64,000 nt of DNA from NCBI GenBank assembly GCA_019752115.1, contig JAIEMN010000002.1, positions 156,540 to 220,539 of the forward strand, read 5' to 3'. The notes beneath the pieces were generated by a model. The model saw nothing but the letters and a program-made list of their open reading frames with translations, was not told the DNA's origin and did not search any database. Source of the stretch: Gemmatimonadaceae bacterium. Lineage in GTDB: Bacteria; Gemmatimonadota; Gemmatimonadetes; Gemmatimonadales; Gemmatimonadaceae. The position numbers were made by a program, and so were the translations under genes. This document shows positions 33,311 to 41,573 of this stretch, piece after piece (the stretch's first letter is position 1; every line of letters begins with the position of its first letter).

Positions 33311-35122
33311 TCAGATGTTCGAGGGGCGGTTGTAGGGGTTGTGCTGACCGCCGCTGGCGTCCGGAGGGAGCGGATCGCCCGCCGACCAGCCCGTCGCCTG
33401 CAACGTGGCCAGCAGTTCACGCACCTCACGCTTGCTGATATGCGTGGGTAAGACCAGCAGATCCCCCGACCGCGCCCACGTCAGCGCGTCGCGCACCGCC
33501 TGCCACTCGCTGGGCGCCTGGCGAATGTCGAGCACCGCGCCCCCTCGCTCGCGCAACGCGGTCGTCAGCACCCGAGAGACCTCGCCGAACGCGCGGCCGC
33601 GCAAGGCGTGCACCATCTCCTTCACGATGATGCAATCGAACGGCGGGCCGTCGAGCGCCGCCTGGGCAAGCTCCGTGAGCTGCGCATCATCACGGTCGCC
33701 CGCCTGTCCCAACACCAGCAGGCGTCGCGTCGCGGGCCACGTGCGCACCGTCTGGAGGAGCGCCCGCAGCCCCGCTGGATTGTGCGCGTAGTCGGTCACA
33801 ATGCTGACGCCGCCGACCTGCTGGCGGTACAGTCGCCCCGCGTTGTCGAGGGGATCGGTGCCAAAGGTGTGCGCGACGCGATGCAGGGCGTCGAGCGGCG
33901 CCTGCAGCACCGCCGCCGTGAGTGTGCTCGCCAGCAGATTGGCGATGTTGTGCCCGGCCCCGCCGTCGAGCGTGAGCGGCATGTCGCGCAGATGCCCGAC
34001 ATCACTCCAGATGCCGTCGTGGGCCACCAGCAGGTGCCCGTCGATGGCCACGGCGCCGTCACCGAACGCGTCGACGCCCGCCTGTACCAGGTCGGAGGTG
34101 GCATCCATGCTGAACCACACCACCGGCACCTGCGCAGGCAATCGCCCTGATGTCGCGAGCGCGCGTAGCGTCTCATCGTCGGCGTTCAGAATGAGTCGCC
34201 CGGTCGCCGAGAGCGCGTACGCCACCGTGGACTTGACGTCGGCGAGATCCCGCAGCGACTGGACGCCGTAGTCGCCCAGGTGATCCAGTGAGATGTTGGT
34301 GATCACCGCCGCGTCGGCGCGATCGGCGACCAACCCACGTCGCAGCAGACCGCCACGGGCGGTCTCGAGCACGGCCGCACTCACGCGCGCATCCGCCAGC
34401 ACCTGTCGCGCGCCGGCGGGTCCTGTCAGATCGCCGGCCTCAAGCGTGGTTCGACCGTCGACACTCTCCACGAAGGCGCCATCGCTGCTGCTCCACCCCA
34501 CCGCATGCCCGGCGGCACGCAGCATCGCGGCGACCAGGCGCGTCGTCGTGGTCTTGCCGTTACTCCCGGTGACGAGCGCCGTCGGGACATCCGCAATCGC
34601 ACGCCACACCACGGCCTCGACGCGCGGGGCATCCACCAGTGGCCACGATCGCGCGCCGCGACCACTCCCGATCGTCACCACGTCGTCATCCATGCGCGCG
34701 GAGAAGCCACGCGCACGGGCGGCCAGCACCAACTGTGAGGCCGCCGCGAGGTGCTGCTGCTCCTCGCGATACGCCTGTTGCAGACCCGCGATCACCGCCG
34801 CCTCATCCTCCGCGGCGGTGCCTTCCGCGAGCACCCACGCCTGCTCGGCAACCGTGGTCGCCGTCATCAGGCCGTCGAGCGGCGCGGAACAGAAGGCGTG
34901 CGCCTCCTTCGCGCCAACCTCACGCACGAGCACGATGCCGGTGGGCCACCCCAGGGCGCCGATGAAGCGGCGGAGGGTTTCGGGCCATCGGGCGAGCGCA
35001 TCGCGCGCGGCCGCATCGGCCACGCGCAGCTCCAACAACGCACCGGCCTCGGCCGCATACCAGTTGGGGCCCAGCAGGCGTCGCGACGCCAGGATGGCCG
35101 GCGACGGATAGCTCTCGGTCAT
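33311..35122 (-). CDS. Cyanophycin-synthetase-like Mur ligase lacking the ATP-grasp domain
   Basis: 603 residues from ATG 35122. Residues ~1-190 are an unassigned domain that vaguely mirrors the N domain of CphA. From about 190 there is a complete Mur-ligase module: P-loop GSNGKTTTTRL, ETARGGLLRRGL, ITNISLDHLGDYG, DVKSTVAY and C-terminal TDYAHNP. These are the same landmarks as in the CphA Mur half next door, but the ATP-grasp half is absent. It follows cphA by 61 bases in the same direction. It may add Asp, Arg or another residue to a beta-linked peptide. Not found on its own in textbook cyanophycin operons to my knowledge. Confidence 0.8.
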   Translation of the reverse strand: MTESYPSPAILASRRLLGPNWYAAEAGALLELRVADAAARDALARWPETLRRFIGALGWPTGIVLVREVGAKEAHAFCSAPLDGLMTATTVAEQAWVLAEGTAAEDEAAVIAGLQQAYREEQQHLAAASQLVLAARARGFSARMDDDVVTIGSGRGARSWPLVDAPRVEAVVWRAIADVPTALVTGSNGKTTTTRLVAAMLRAAGHAVGWSSSDGAFVESVDGRTTLEAGDLTGPAGARQVLADARVSAAVLETARGGLLRRGLVADRADAAVITNISLDHLGDYGVQSLRDLADVKSTVAYALSATGRLILNADDETLRALATSGRLPAQVPVVWFSMDATSDLVQAGVDAFGDGAVAIDGHLLVAHDGIWSDVGHLRDMPLTLDGGAGHNIANLLASTLTAAVLQAPLDALHRVAHTFGTDPLDNAGRLYRQQVGGVSIVTDYAHNPAGLRALLQTVRTWPATRRLLVLGQAGDRDDAQLTELAQAALDGPPFDCIIVKEMVHALRGRAFGEVSRVLTTALRERGGAVLDIRQAPSEWQAVRDALTWARSGDLLVLPTHISKREVRELLATLQATGWSAGDPLPPDASGGQHNPYNRPSNI

Positions 35123-35183
35123 GCGCGCGTGTCGATCGCTCGACGCCCCGTCATGCACCACGCTCCAGCGTCAGGCTCCCGCG

Positions 35184-38039
35184 TCAGTCGCTCTGCTCCG
35201 GCGCAAGGATCACGCCCCGCCGATCCGTCAGCACCACAAAGTCATCACCGCGATCCTGCCAACGGGGCGCCGGGCGCGACGGCACGGGATGCGGACGCGC
35301 CGGTTCGTGATCTTCGGCGGGTGCCTCCTCCTGCACGGTCGCGCGTGGCACGGCCCGCGCCGCACGCACCACCGGTGGCGGTGATGCCGACATGTCGGGA
35401 CGGAAGTTCACGATCTGCTTCCAGCCACGCGCCAGGGCGTCGGCAAAGATGAGGAGCAGATCACCGGGCTGGGCCATGCGCAATGCCGCGGTGATCGCCT
35501 CCTGCTCATCGACGATCATCGTGATCTGCTCCGCGCCGATGCCGTTGGCGCGCAGCCCCTCCACGAGCATGCGCGGGACTTCGTCCTCCCCACGCCCGCG
35601 CGTGGGATCGTCCCGGCGGCAGATGTAGTGATCGAAGCCCGCCTCGGCTGCCACGCGGGCGATGGCGAGAATATCCTCATCGCGACGGTCGCCGGGCGCC
35701 GACAGGACGCACAGGCGCCGACCAGCCGGGCGCATGCGGTTCACGAGTTCGCAGAGCGCACCGACGGCATGCGCATTGTGTCCGTAATCGAAGAGCACCT
35801 TGAACGGATGCTCGTCGTACACGTTCAGGCGGCCCGGCGCCTGGAAGAACGAGGTGTCGAAGGTGCGCAGGCCGTGGCGGATATCCTCGAGGCGCACGCC
35901 CATGGCGTAGGCCATCGCCGCCGCGAACATCGCGTTCTGTACATTGAAGGTCGCGCGCCCTTCAAGCGTGGCCGGAATGAGGTGGGTCCAGAGCAGCGGA
36001 ATGTGCTTTTCACGATCGTAGATCGTGATCATCTGCCCGTTGATGCCGGCCTCGAGGGCTATCGCGCGGCCGCCGGCCCGAATGTGTGCGCGCACCAGCT
36101 CGTGCGCCGGGTCCATCGTCACATAGCAGAGATGCTGGGCCTTGGTGGACGCCGCCATGCGCAACGTGAGCGGATCGTCGGCGTTGAGGACGGCCGTATC
36201 GGTCGCGATCTCCACCACGGTGCGCTTCACTTCGGCGAGCTGCTCGAGCGACTCGATGCCCCTCTGCCCGAGGTGGTCCGGCTGGACGTTCAGCACGCAC
36301 GCGACATCCACATGGCGCATTGCCATGCCGGCGCGCAGCAACCCACCACGCGCCGTCTCCAGCACCGCCACTTCGACCTGCGGATCCGACAGCACGATGC
36401 GCGCGCTGGTCGGGCCGGTCATGTCGCCCTCGACGGTGCGCTGGCCGTCGATGTAGATGCCGTCGGTGGTGGTGAGCCCCACGCGATGCCCGGCGAGCTT
36501 GTGGATGTGCGCGAGCAGGCGCGACGTGGTGGTCTTGCCGTTGGTGCCGGTGATCGCCGCAATCGGGATCGTGCTGGGCGCGCGATCGGGGAAGAGCATG
36601 TCGATCACCGCGGCGGCAACATCCCGCGGCTTCCCCTCCGAGGGCGCCATGTGCATGCGGAACCCGGGTGCGGCATTCACTTCGCAGATGGCGCCACCGA
36701 TGTCCTTGTAGCTCTGCGTGATGTCGGGGGAGAGAAAATCCACGCCGCCCACGTCGAGCCCGATCGCCTGAATCGCCCGCACCGCCATCTCGGCATTGTC
36801 GGGGTGAATGACATCGGTCACGTCCACCGCGGTGCCGCCGGTCGAGAGATTGGCGGTGAGCCGGAGGTGCACATCCTCACCGGCCCCCGGCACACTCGCG
36901 GGCGTCAGGCCGCGCTTGGCGAGCAGGGTGAGCGCCTGCTCGTCGAGCTCCAGCTGCGTCAGTACCTTCTCATGCCCGATCCCGCGGCGGGGATCCAGGT
37001 TGGTGATCGCCACCAACTCTTCGATCGTGTGCACGCCATCGCCGGTGACCTTGCCCGGCTCGCGCTTGCTGGCGGCCACGAGCTCGCCATTCACCACGAG
37101 CAGCCGGTGATCGTGGCCGGTGATGAAGCTTTCGACGATCACGCTGCGCGAGATCTCCTGCGCACGCGCAAAGCCGGCCTGCACCTCGTCGCTCGTGGTC
37201 AACCCGACCGACACGCCACGCCCGTGATTGCCGTTGTACGGCTTCGTCACCACGGGATACCCGATGCGCTCGGCGGCCGCCACGGCACGCTCAGCCGTTT
37301 GGACCAGCCGCTGCTTCGGCACCGGCAGGCCGAGGCGCGCGAGAATGCGATTCGTTTCTTCCTTGTCGCTCGCCAGTTCGACGGCGATGTGCGGCGTGCG
37401 GCCGGTGATCGTGGCCTGAATACGCTGCTGTCGGCAGCCGTAGCCGAGCTGGATGAGGCTCTGCTCGTTGAGACGCAACCACGGGATGCCCTGCGCTTCC
37501 GCTGCGCGCACGAGGCTCGCGGTGCTCGGTCCCAGCGCGCGACGCTGCGCAAAGCGGATGAACGCCGACAGATGCTCCTGCAGGTCGAACGACGCCATGT
37601 CGGCTCCGCCCCGCAGCGCCTCGGGAAGCAGGAAGCGCAGCAGCTCCAGCGCCGCGTCGGCCGCTTCGAGTCCGACATCTTCCTGCTCGTACTCGAACAC
37701 CACGTCGTAGACGCCCGACTGCGTCGTTTCGCGCGTCTTACCGAAGGTGACGTGCCCGCCGGCGGCATTCTGCAGCTCGATCGCGACGTGTTCGAGCACG
37801 TGCCCCAACCAGGTGCCCTCGCCTTCACGCATGCGCCGAATGAATCCGCCCGGCTCACCGTACGAGCATCCATGCTCGGCGAGTCCGGGCAGCGCAGCAA
37901 GCAGGCCGTCGATGAAGGAGGCGCCGAGTCGCGCGGTGGGCCAGGCTTCGAGCTCGCCAAGATCCACGACCAGGCGAATCACCGGGAAGTGGGCGTAGTG
38001 ACTCGGCCCCACGAACACATTCGATTCCAGGACGCGCAT
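35184..38039 (-). CDS. cphA: Cyanophycin synthetase
   Basis: 951 residues. Polymerises L-Asp and L-Arg into multi-L-arginyl-poly-L-aspartate with two ATP per dipeptide. N domain about 1-160. ATP-grasp G domain about 165-480, with VVTKPYNGNHGRGVSVG and ICEVNAAPGF. Mur-like M domain from about 490, with P-loop GTNGKTTT (498-505), ETARGGLLRAG, VLNVQPDHLG and LFDYGHNAHA. Both ATP sites look intact, so it is the CphA1 type. A ~65-residue Pro/Ala-rich tail with an extra small domain extends beyond the usual ~880-900. Its start is three bases after cphB, so synthesis and breakdown genes are co-transcribed. Confidence 0.96.
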   Translation of the reverse strand: MRVLESNVFVGPSHYAHFPVIRLVVDLGELEAWPTARLGASFIDGLLAALPGLAEHGCSYGEPGGFIRRMREGEGTWLGHVLEHVAIELQNAAGGHVTFGKTRETTQSGVYDVVFEYEQEDVGLEAADAALELLRFLLPEALRGGADMASFDLQEHLSAFIRFAQRRALGPSTASLVRAAEAQGIPWLRLNEQSLIQLGYGCRQQRIQATITGRTPHIAVELASDKEETNRILARLGLPVPKQRLVQTAERAVAAAERIGYPVVTKPYNGNHGRGVSVGLTTSDEVQAGFARAQEISRSVIVESFITGHDHRLLVVNGELVAASKREPGKVTGDGVHTIEELVAITNLDPRRGIGHEKVLTQLELDEQALTLLAKRGLTPASVPGAGEDVHLRLTANLSTGGTAVDVTDVIHPDNAEMAVRAIQAIGLDVGGVDFLSPDITQSYKDIGGAICEVNAAPGFRMHMAPSEGKPRDVAAAVIDMLFPDRAPSTIPIAAITGTNGKTTTSRLLAHIHKLAGHRVGLTTTDGIYIDGQRTVEGDMTGPTSARIVLSDPQVEVAVLETARGGLLRAGMAMRHVDVACVLNVQPDHLGQRGIESLEQLAEVKRTVVEIATDTAVLNADDPLTLRMAASTKAQHLCYVTMDPAHELVRAHIRAGGRAIALEAGINGQMITIYDREKHIPLLWTHLIPATLEGRATFNVQNAMFAAAMAYAMGVRLEDIRHGLRTFDTSFFQAPGRLNVYDEHPFKVLFDYGHNAHAVGALCELVNRMRPAGRRLCVLSAPGDRRDEDILAIARVAAEAGFDHYICRRDDPTRGRGEDEVPRMLVEGLRANGIGAEQITMIVDEQEAITAALRMAQPGDLLLIFADALARGWKQIVNFRPDMSASPPPVVRAARAVPRATVQEEAPAEDHEPARPHPVPSRPAPRWQDRGDDFVVLTDRRGVILAPEQSD

Positions 38040-38042
38040 GCG

Positions 38043-38852
38043 TTACACCTCGGACAGGATCATGGAACGCACCGCGTGCTCCGCGTGGCGGGTATGCAGG
38101 TTGAACGTGGCGCCGGCGGTCAGCAGATGGAGCTGCACCCCTTCAACGTCGATGTGCTCACCCGGCTGGGCCACCGCCACCGAGCTGTACGCGAGCTGAC
38201 TCGGATCGACGATGGTGACGGCCCCGGTGCCCACGACATGGCAGGTCTCATCCGGGCCGATGAAGGCGGCCGTGTCTTCATCCACGCCCAGTCCCACACA
38301 GAACGGATTGTAGGCGATGGCCGTCAGCAGCCGCCCCAGGCGATCGCGCTGCCGAAAGTGCTGATCGACGATGATGCGGTTGGTGAGCCCCAGCCCCGCG
38401 CACAGCGACACCATACCCACGCGCGGCTTGGCGCCTTCGTCGCCCCACGCGATCATGTGTTCGCTGAGATACGCCGCCCCGGCACTCGTGCCAGCCACCG
38501 GGACCCCTTCGGCGTTGCGGATGCGCAGGAGCTTGGCCACCGGCGTGCCGCCCAGAATGCTCGAGAGCTTGAGCTGATTACCGCCGGTGAGAAAGACCCC
38601 CGTCGCGTCGCCCAGCCGCGCGAGCCAGTCGGCGTCATCGCAATCGGAGCGGTGCTGCAGATTCAGCGCATGCGCCGAGCGCACGCCGTGCCGCGCGAAA
38701 ACCCGCTCGTAGTACACCCCCATGTCCGGTTCATTCGACGCGGTGGGGATGATGACGATTCGGGCGGCGGACCCACCGGCCAGTCGCACAAACTGGTCGA
38801 GGATGTCCGACGTGAAGAGCTTGCCGCCGATGGGGATGATCCAGCCGCGCAT
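38043..38852 (-). CDS. cphB: Cyanophycinase (cytosolic)
   Basis: 269 residues. Serine peptidase of the S51 family that cuts cyanophycin into beta-Asp-Arg dipeptides. The nucleophile elbow is GTSAGA (121-126, S123), preceded by FLTGGNQLKL and followed by the H-containing VDQHFRQRDRLGR. No signal peptide; the protein starts at once with the fold (WIIPIGGKL). Length matches characterised intracellular CphB. First gene of the cphB-cphA-Mur ligase operon; 70 bases separate it from the divergent iadA. Confidence 0.96.
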   Translation of the reverse strand: MRGWIIPIGGKLFTSDILDQFVRLAGGSAARIVIIPTASNEPDMGVYYERVFARHGVRSAHALNLQHRSDCDDADWLARLGDATGVFLTGGNQLKLSSILGGTPVAKLLRIRNAEGVPVAGTSAGAAYLSEHMIAWGDEGAKPRVGMVSLCAGLGLTNRIIVDQHFRQRDRLGRLLTAIAYNPFCVGLGVDEDTAAFIGPDETCHVVGTGAVTIVDPSQLAYSSVAVAQPGEHIDVEGVQLHLLTAGATFNLHTRHAEHAVRSMILSEV

Positions 38853-38922
38853 GCGAGTGGGGAAAGGGTTCGGACTCCACCGAAAGCTAACGGTTTCAGG
38901 CGCGCCCGACTAACGTCTTCGC

Positions 38923-40077
38923 ATGCTGCTTCTTTCCAATGCACGAGTTTTTGCGCCGGAGCCGCTCGGCGTACGACATCTGCTGGTGAGCGGCGAGCGC
39001 GTGGTTGGCGTCTTCGCTGAGCGTCCAACACTCGTCGGTGTCCCCTGCACCGTGGTGGACCTCGACGGCGCCACCGTGACCCCCGGGCTGGTCGACGGGC
39101 ACGCGCACCTGACCGGCGGCGGCGGTGAGGCCGGCCCCCAGACGCGCGTGCCGGCGCCCACGCTCACGCAATACACCCGGGCCGGTGTCACCTCGGTCGT
39201 GGGGGTGTTGGGCACCGACTCGATCACGCGCTCGGTGGCCGATCTGGTGACGGCGGCCCGCGGCCTGGAGGCCGAAGGGCTGTCCGCCTGGTGCCACTGC
39301 GGCGGGTACCACCTGCCCCCAGCGACCATCACCGGCAGCGTGCGCGGCGACATTACGCTCATCGATCGCATCATCGGCGTCGGGGAGGTGGCGATCAGTG
39401 ACCACCGCTCGAGCCAGCCGACACTCGATGAACTGCTGCGGGTCGCCGCCGAGGCGCACGTGGGCGGCCTGATGACGGGCAAGGCGGGCGTGCTGCACCT
39501 GCATCTGGGCGACGGCCCGCGCGGCCTGGCGCTCGTGCGCGAGGCGCTCGAAGTGAGTGAGCTGCCGCCGCGTGTCTTTCATCCGACGCACGTGAATCGC
39601 CGCCGCGCGCTGTTCGACGAGGCGTTGGAGCTGGCGCGTCAGGGCGTGACGATTGACCTGAGTGCCTTCGATGTGGGCCCCGACGAAGACGGCTGGACCG
39701 CCGCCGAGGCCATTCGGCGCTACGTGGACGCCGGCCTCCCCATCGAGCGGCTCACCGTGAGCAGCGATAGTGGCGGCTGCCTGCCGCACTTCGACGCCGA
39801 TGGCCGCGTGGACCGCATGGGCGTGGGCAATGCGTTCGGGCTCTGGCAGGCGGTGCAGACGTGTGTGGCGGCCGGTCTGCCGCTGGACGCGGTGCTGCCG
39901 GCCTTCACGCAGACGCCCGCGTCGCTGTTGCGACTGCCGCGCAAGGGGCGCATCGCCGAGGGCGCGGACGCGGATTTCCTCGTGCTCGATGCGGCGTTGC
40001 AGATCCGCGCCGTGATGGCGCGCGGACGCTGGCTCGTCGAGAACGGCGAGCCCGTGGTGCGCGGGACCTTCGAGTAG
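38923..40077 (+). CDS. iadA: Isoaspartyl dipeptidase (beta-aspartyl peptidase)
   Basis: 384 residues. Amidohydrolase-superfamily (M38) enzyme that hydrolyses beta-Asp-Arg, the product of cyanophycinase, to Asp and Arg. Metal ligands H60 and H62 lie in DGHAHLTGGGGEAG; further marks are GVGEVAISDHRS, LHLHLGD, HPTHVNR and VSSDSGG. The position where known enzymes carry a carboxylated Lys appears to be Glu (E155). It is divergent from the cphB-cphA operon and faces the P-loop-less Mur-like gene. With the neighbours it completes cyanophycin turnover. Confidence 0.93.
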   Translation: MLLLSNARVFAPEPLGVRHLLVSGERVVGVFAERPTLVGVPCTVVDLDGATVTPGLVDGHAHLTGGGGEAGPQTRVPAPTLTQYTRAGVTSVVGVLGTDSITRSVADLVTAARGLEAEGLSAWCHCGGYHLPPATITGSVRGDITLIDRIIGVGEVAISDHRSSQPTLDELLRVAAEAHVGGLMTGKAGVLHLHLGDGPRGLALVREALEVSELPPRVFHPTHVNRRRALFDEALELARQGVTIDLSAFDVGPDEDGWTAAEAIRRYVDAGLPIERLTVSSDSGGCLPHFDADGRVDRMGVGNAFGLWQAVQTCVAAGLPLDAVLPAFTQTPASLLRLPRKGRIAEGADADFLVLDAALQIRAVMARGRWLVENGEPVVRGTFE

Positions 40078-40108
40078 TCGAGCGGCGTCGTGGCGACCGG
40101 CTGGCGGC

Positions 40109-40774
40109 TTACGCCGGCAGCGCCGCCACGACCTTCGCGAGCGGCACGCCCACGCACATGGCCGCGAGCGCGGCAGCGAGGGCGGTTTGCGGTGCCATGT
40201 GCGGCGGCAGCTTGGCCACACTCCCCGCGTCACACCACGCACTGTCGCGCGCGACCATCAGGCGGCCGTCGGCGATCGTCGCGCCATCGCCCCATGACGC
40301 CACCCCATCGAGTACCGCGCCGTTTTCGGGATTGGCGCTGTACCAGATCACTGGCGTATCAAGCAGCCGCGCGAAGCTCACCAGCGCCGGCACATCGGCG
40401 TTGAGCACCAGCCGGCCATTCGGTCCGACCGTGTGCGCCGCGACGAGCAGGGCATCGACATCATCGGTCGGCACGCTGGCCATCACCACGACGTCGGCAC
40501 GGGTGACCGGCATCTCATACGAGGCGATCGCATCGGCCGAGAGCTTGAAGACCAGCGCGCCGACCTCGCGATCCTGCATCAGATCGCGCATATCCTCGGC
40601 CCGACTGGCAAACGCGGCACCAACCCCGGCCGCGCGCAACAGGACCGTCACCAGCGTGCCGATTTCGCGGGCACTGGGCTCACCAAGGGTGAGCACCGTG
40701 GGCACTTCGAGCTGCGGAGGGGCGACCGGGGCAGGCGCGGCCGCTGGCGGAACAGCCAGGTTGGCGGGGTTCAT
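40109..40774 (-). CDS. Stand-alone Mur-ligase-like protein without ATP-binding loop
   Basis: 221 residues from ATG 40774. The sequence tracks the central region of the 33.3-35.1 kb Mur ligase. GRLVLNAD matches GRLILNADD, PVIWYSA matches PVVWFSM, WGDGATIADGRLMVARD matches FGDGAVAIDGHLLVAHD, and the Ala-rich helices after it also correspond. The amino part (ADVVVMASVP) replaces the place where the ligase has its catalytic Lys and His. No GxxGKT/S loop and no C-terminal Mur domain are present. It ends 31 bases from iadA, convergent. It looks like a binding or regulatory relative of cyanophycin ligases, or a decaying paralogue. Confidence 0.7.
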   Translation of the reverse strand: MNPANLAVPPAAAPAPVAPPQLEVPTVLTLGEPSAREIGTLVTVLLRAAGVGAAFASRAEDMRDLMQDREVGALVFKLSADAIASYEMPVTRADVVVMASVPTDDVDALLVAAHTVGPNGRLVLNADVPALVSFARLLDTPVIWYSANPENGAVLDGVASWGDGATIADGRLMVARDSAWCDAGSVAKLPPHMAPQTALAAALAAMCVGVPLAKVVAALPA

Positions 40775-40815
40775 GCCCCACCAACGCTGGCCGGTCTGGA
40801 CTGGATCCCGAAATC

Positions 40816-41352
40816 TTACTTCTTCGGGGCCATTCCCTTCATATCCATGCCGCCGCACCCCATTTCCAGGACTTCGAACTTGTCGTGGAGCGCCTTGAGG
40901 GCCGCCTTGAGGTCGGCATCGGACGTCTTGCCTGCGGCCAGCGCGGCGGCCTTTTCCGTCTCGGCCGGGAGCGCCTTCTGGGCGGCGGCGATTTCCGCCT
41001 TCCCGCCGCACGAGGCCGGCGCCTTCGAGGCGGCGACCGTCTTGGCGGCCGCGACCATCTCAGCCGCCTTGGCGCGGAACGGCGCCAGGTTGCTGCTGTC
41101 CTTGGCGGGGTGCCAGGTGGCCATCATGAGCTGGTGGTAGGCGTCGAGCTCCTTCCAGCTCTCCCCCTTCTGCCCCTTCATCATCTGCTCGTGCATGGCG
41201 GCGTGATCCATGCCGCCCATCTTGCTGTGATCCATGCCAGCCATACCGGCCATGCCACTCTTGGCCGTGTCCTTGGGCGCCGGCTTCTGGGCCGCGAGCG
41301 GCGCCGCCATTAAGAGGGCGCCCATCAGGGCGCCGGTGCAGAAACGCTGCAT
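40816..41352 (-). CDS. Small exported Met/His-rich protein
   Basis: 178 residues from ATG 41352. Signal peptide ending APLAAQK. Mature start is dominated by Met and His (GMAGMDHSKMGGMDHAAMHE), a pattern typical of copper- or silver-binding periplasmic proteins. A helical region with two Cys (one in ASCGGK, one in EMGCGGM) follows. Gene stands upstream of the P-loop-less Mur-like gene on the same strand (41 bases) and is divergent from the M14 peptidase. Metal binding is inference; the fold is unassigned. Confidence 0.65.
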   Translation of the reverse strand: MQRFCTGALMGALLMAAPLAAQKPAPKDTAKSGMAGMAGMDHSKMGGMDHAAMHEQMMKGQKGESWKELDAYHQLMMATWHPAKDSSNLAPFRAKAAEMVAAAKTVAASKAPASCGGKAEIAAAQKALPAETEKAAALAAGKTSDADLKAALKALHDKFEVLEMGCGGMDMKGMAPKK

Positions 41353-41573
41353 TGAGAACACTCCGGGTTCGGGACGGGAACCGGCCACCGGGCCGGGTTC
41401 GGGAAAGCTCATACCCCAGCGGGGGCCAGACAATACAGGCGCTCCCTGGGGTGTCCGCCGCTCTGGCCCAACGCCCCCCCTGCGCCCATCGTATGCTCGG
41501 TGTCCCGGCCCCTCCGGGCATTCCGGGCGACCCCTCCGCGGCTCGTCCCCTGCCACATCCACCAGTCCCCCGC

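Noticed and set aside
35628..39020. Very long plus-strand frame opposite cphA and cphB
   Set aside because: It is the antisense of two clear genes and its residues are rich in His/Arg without any domain; a product of high GC.
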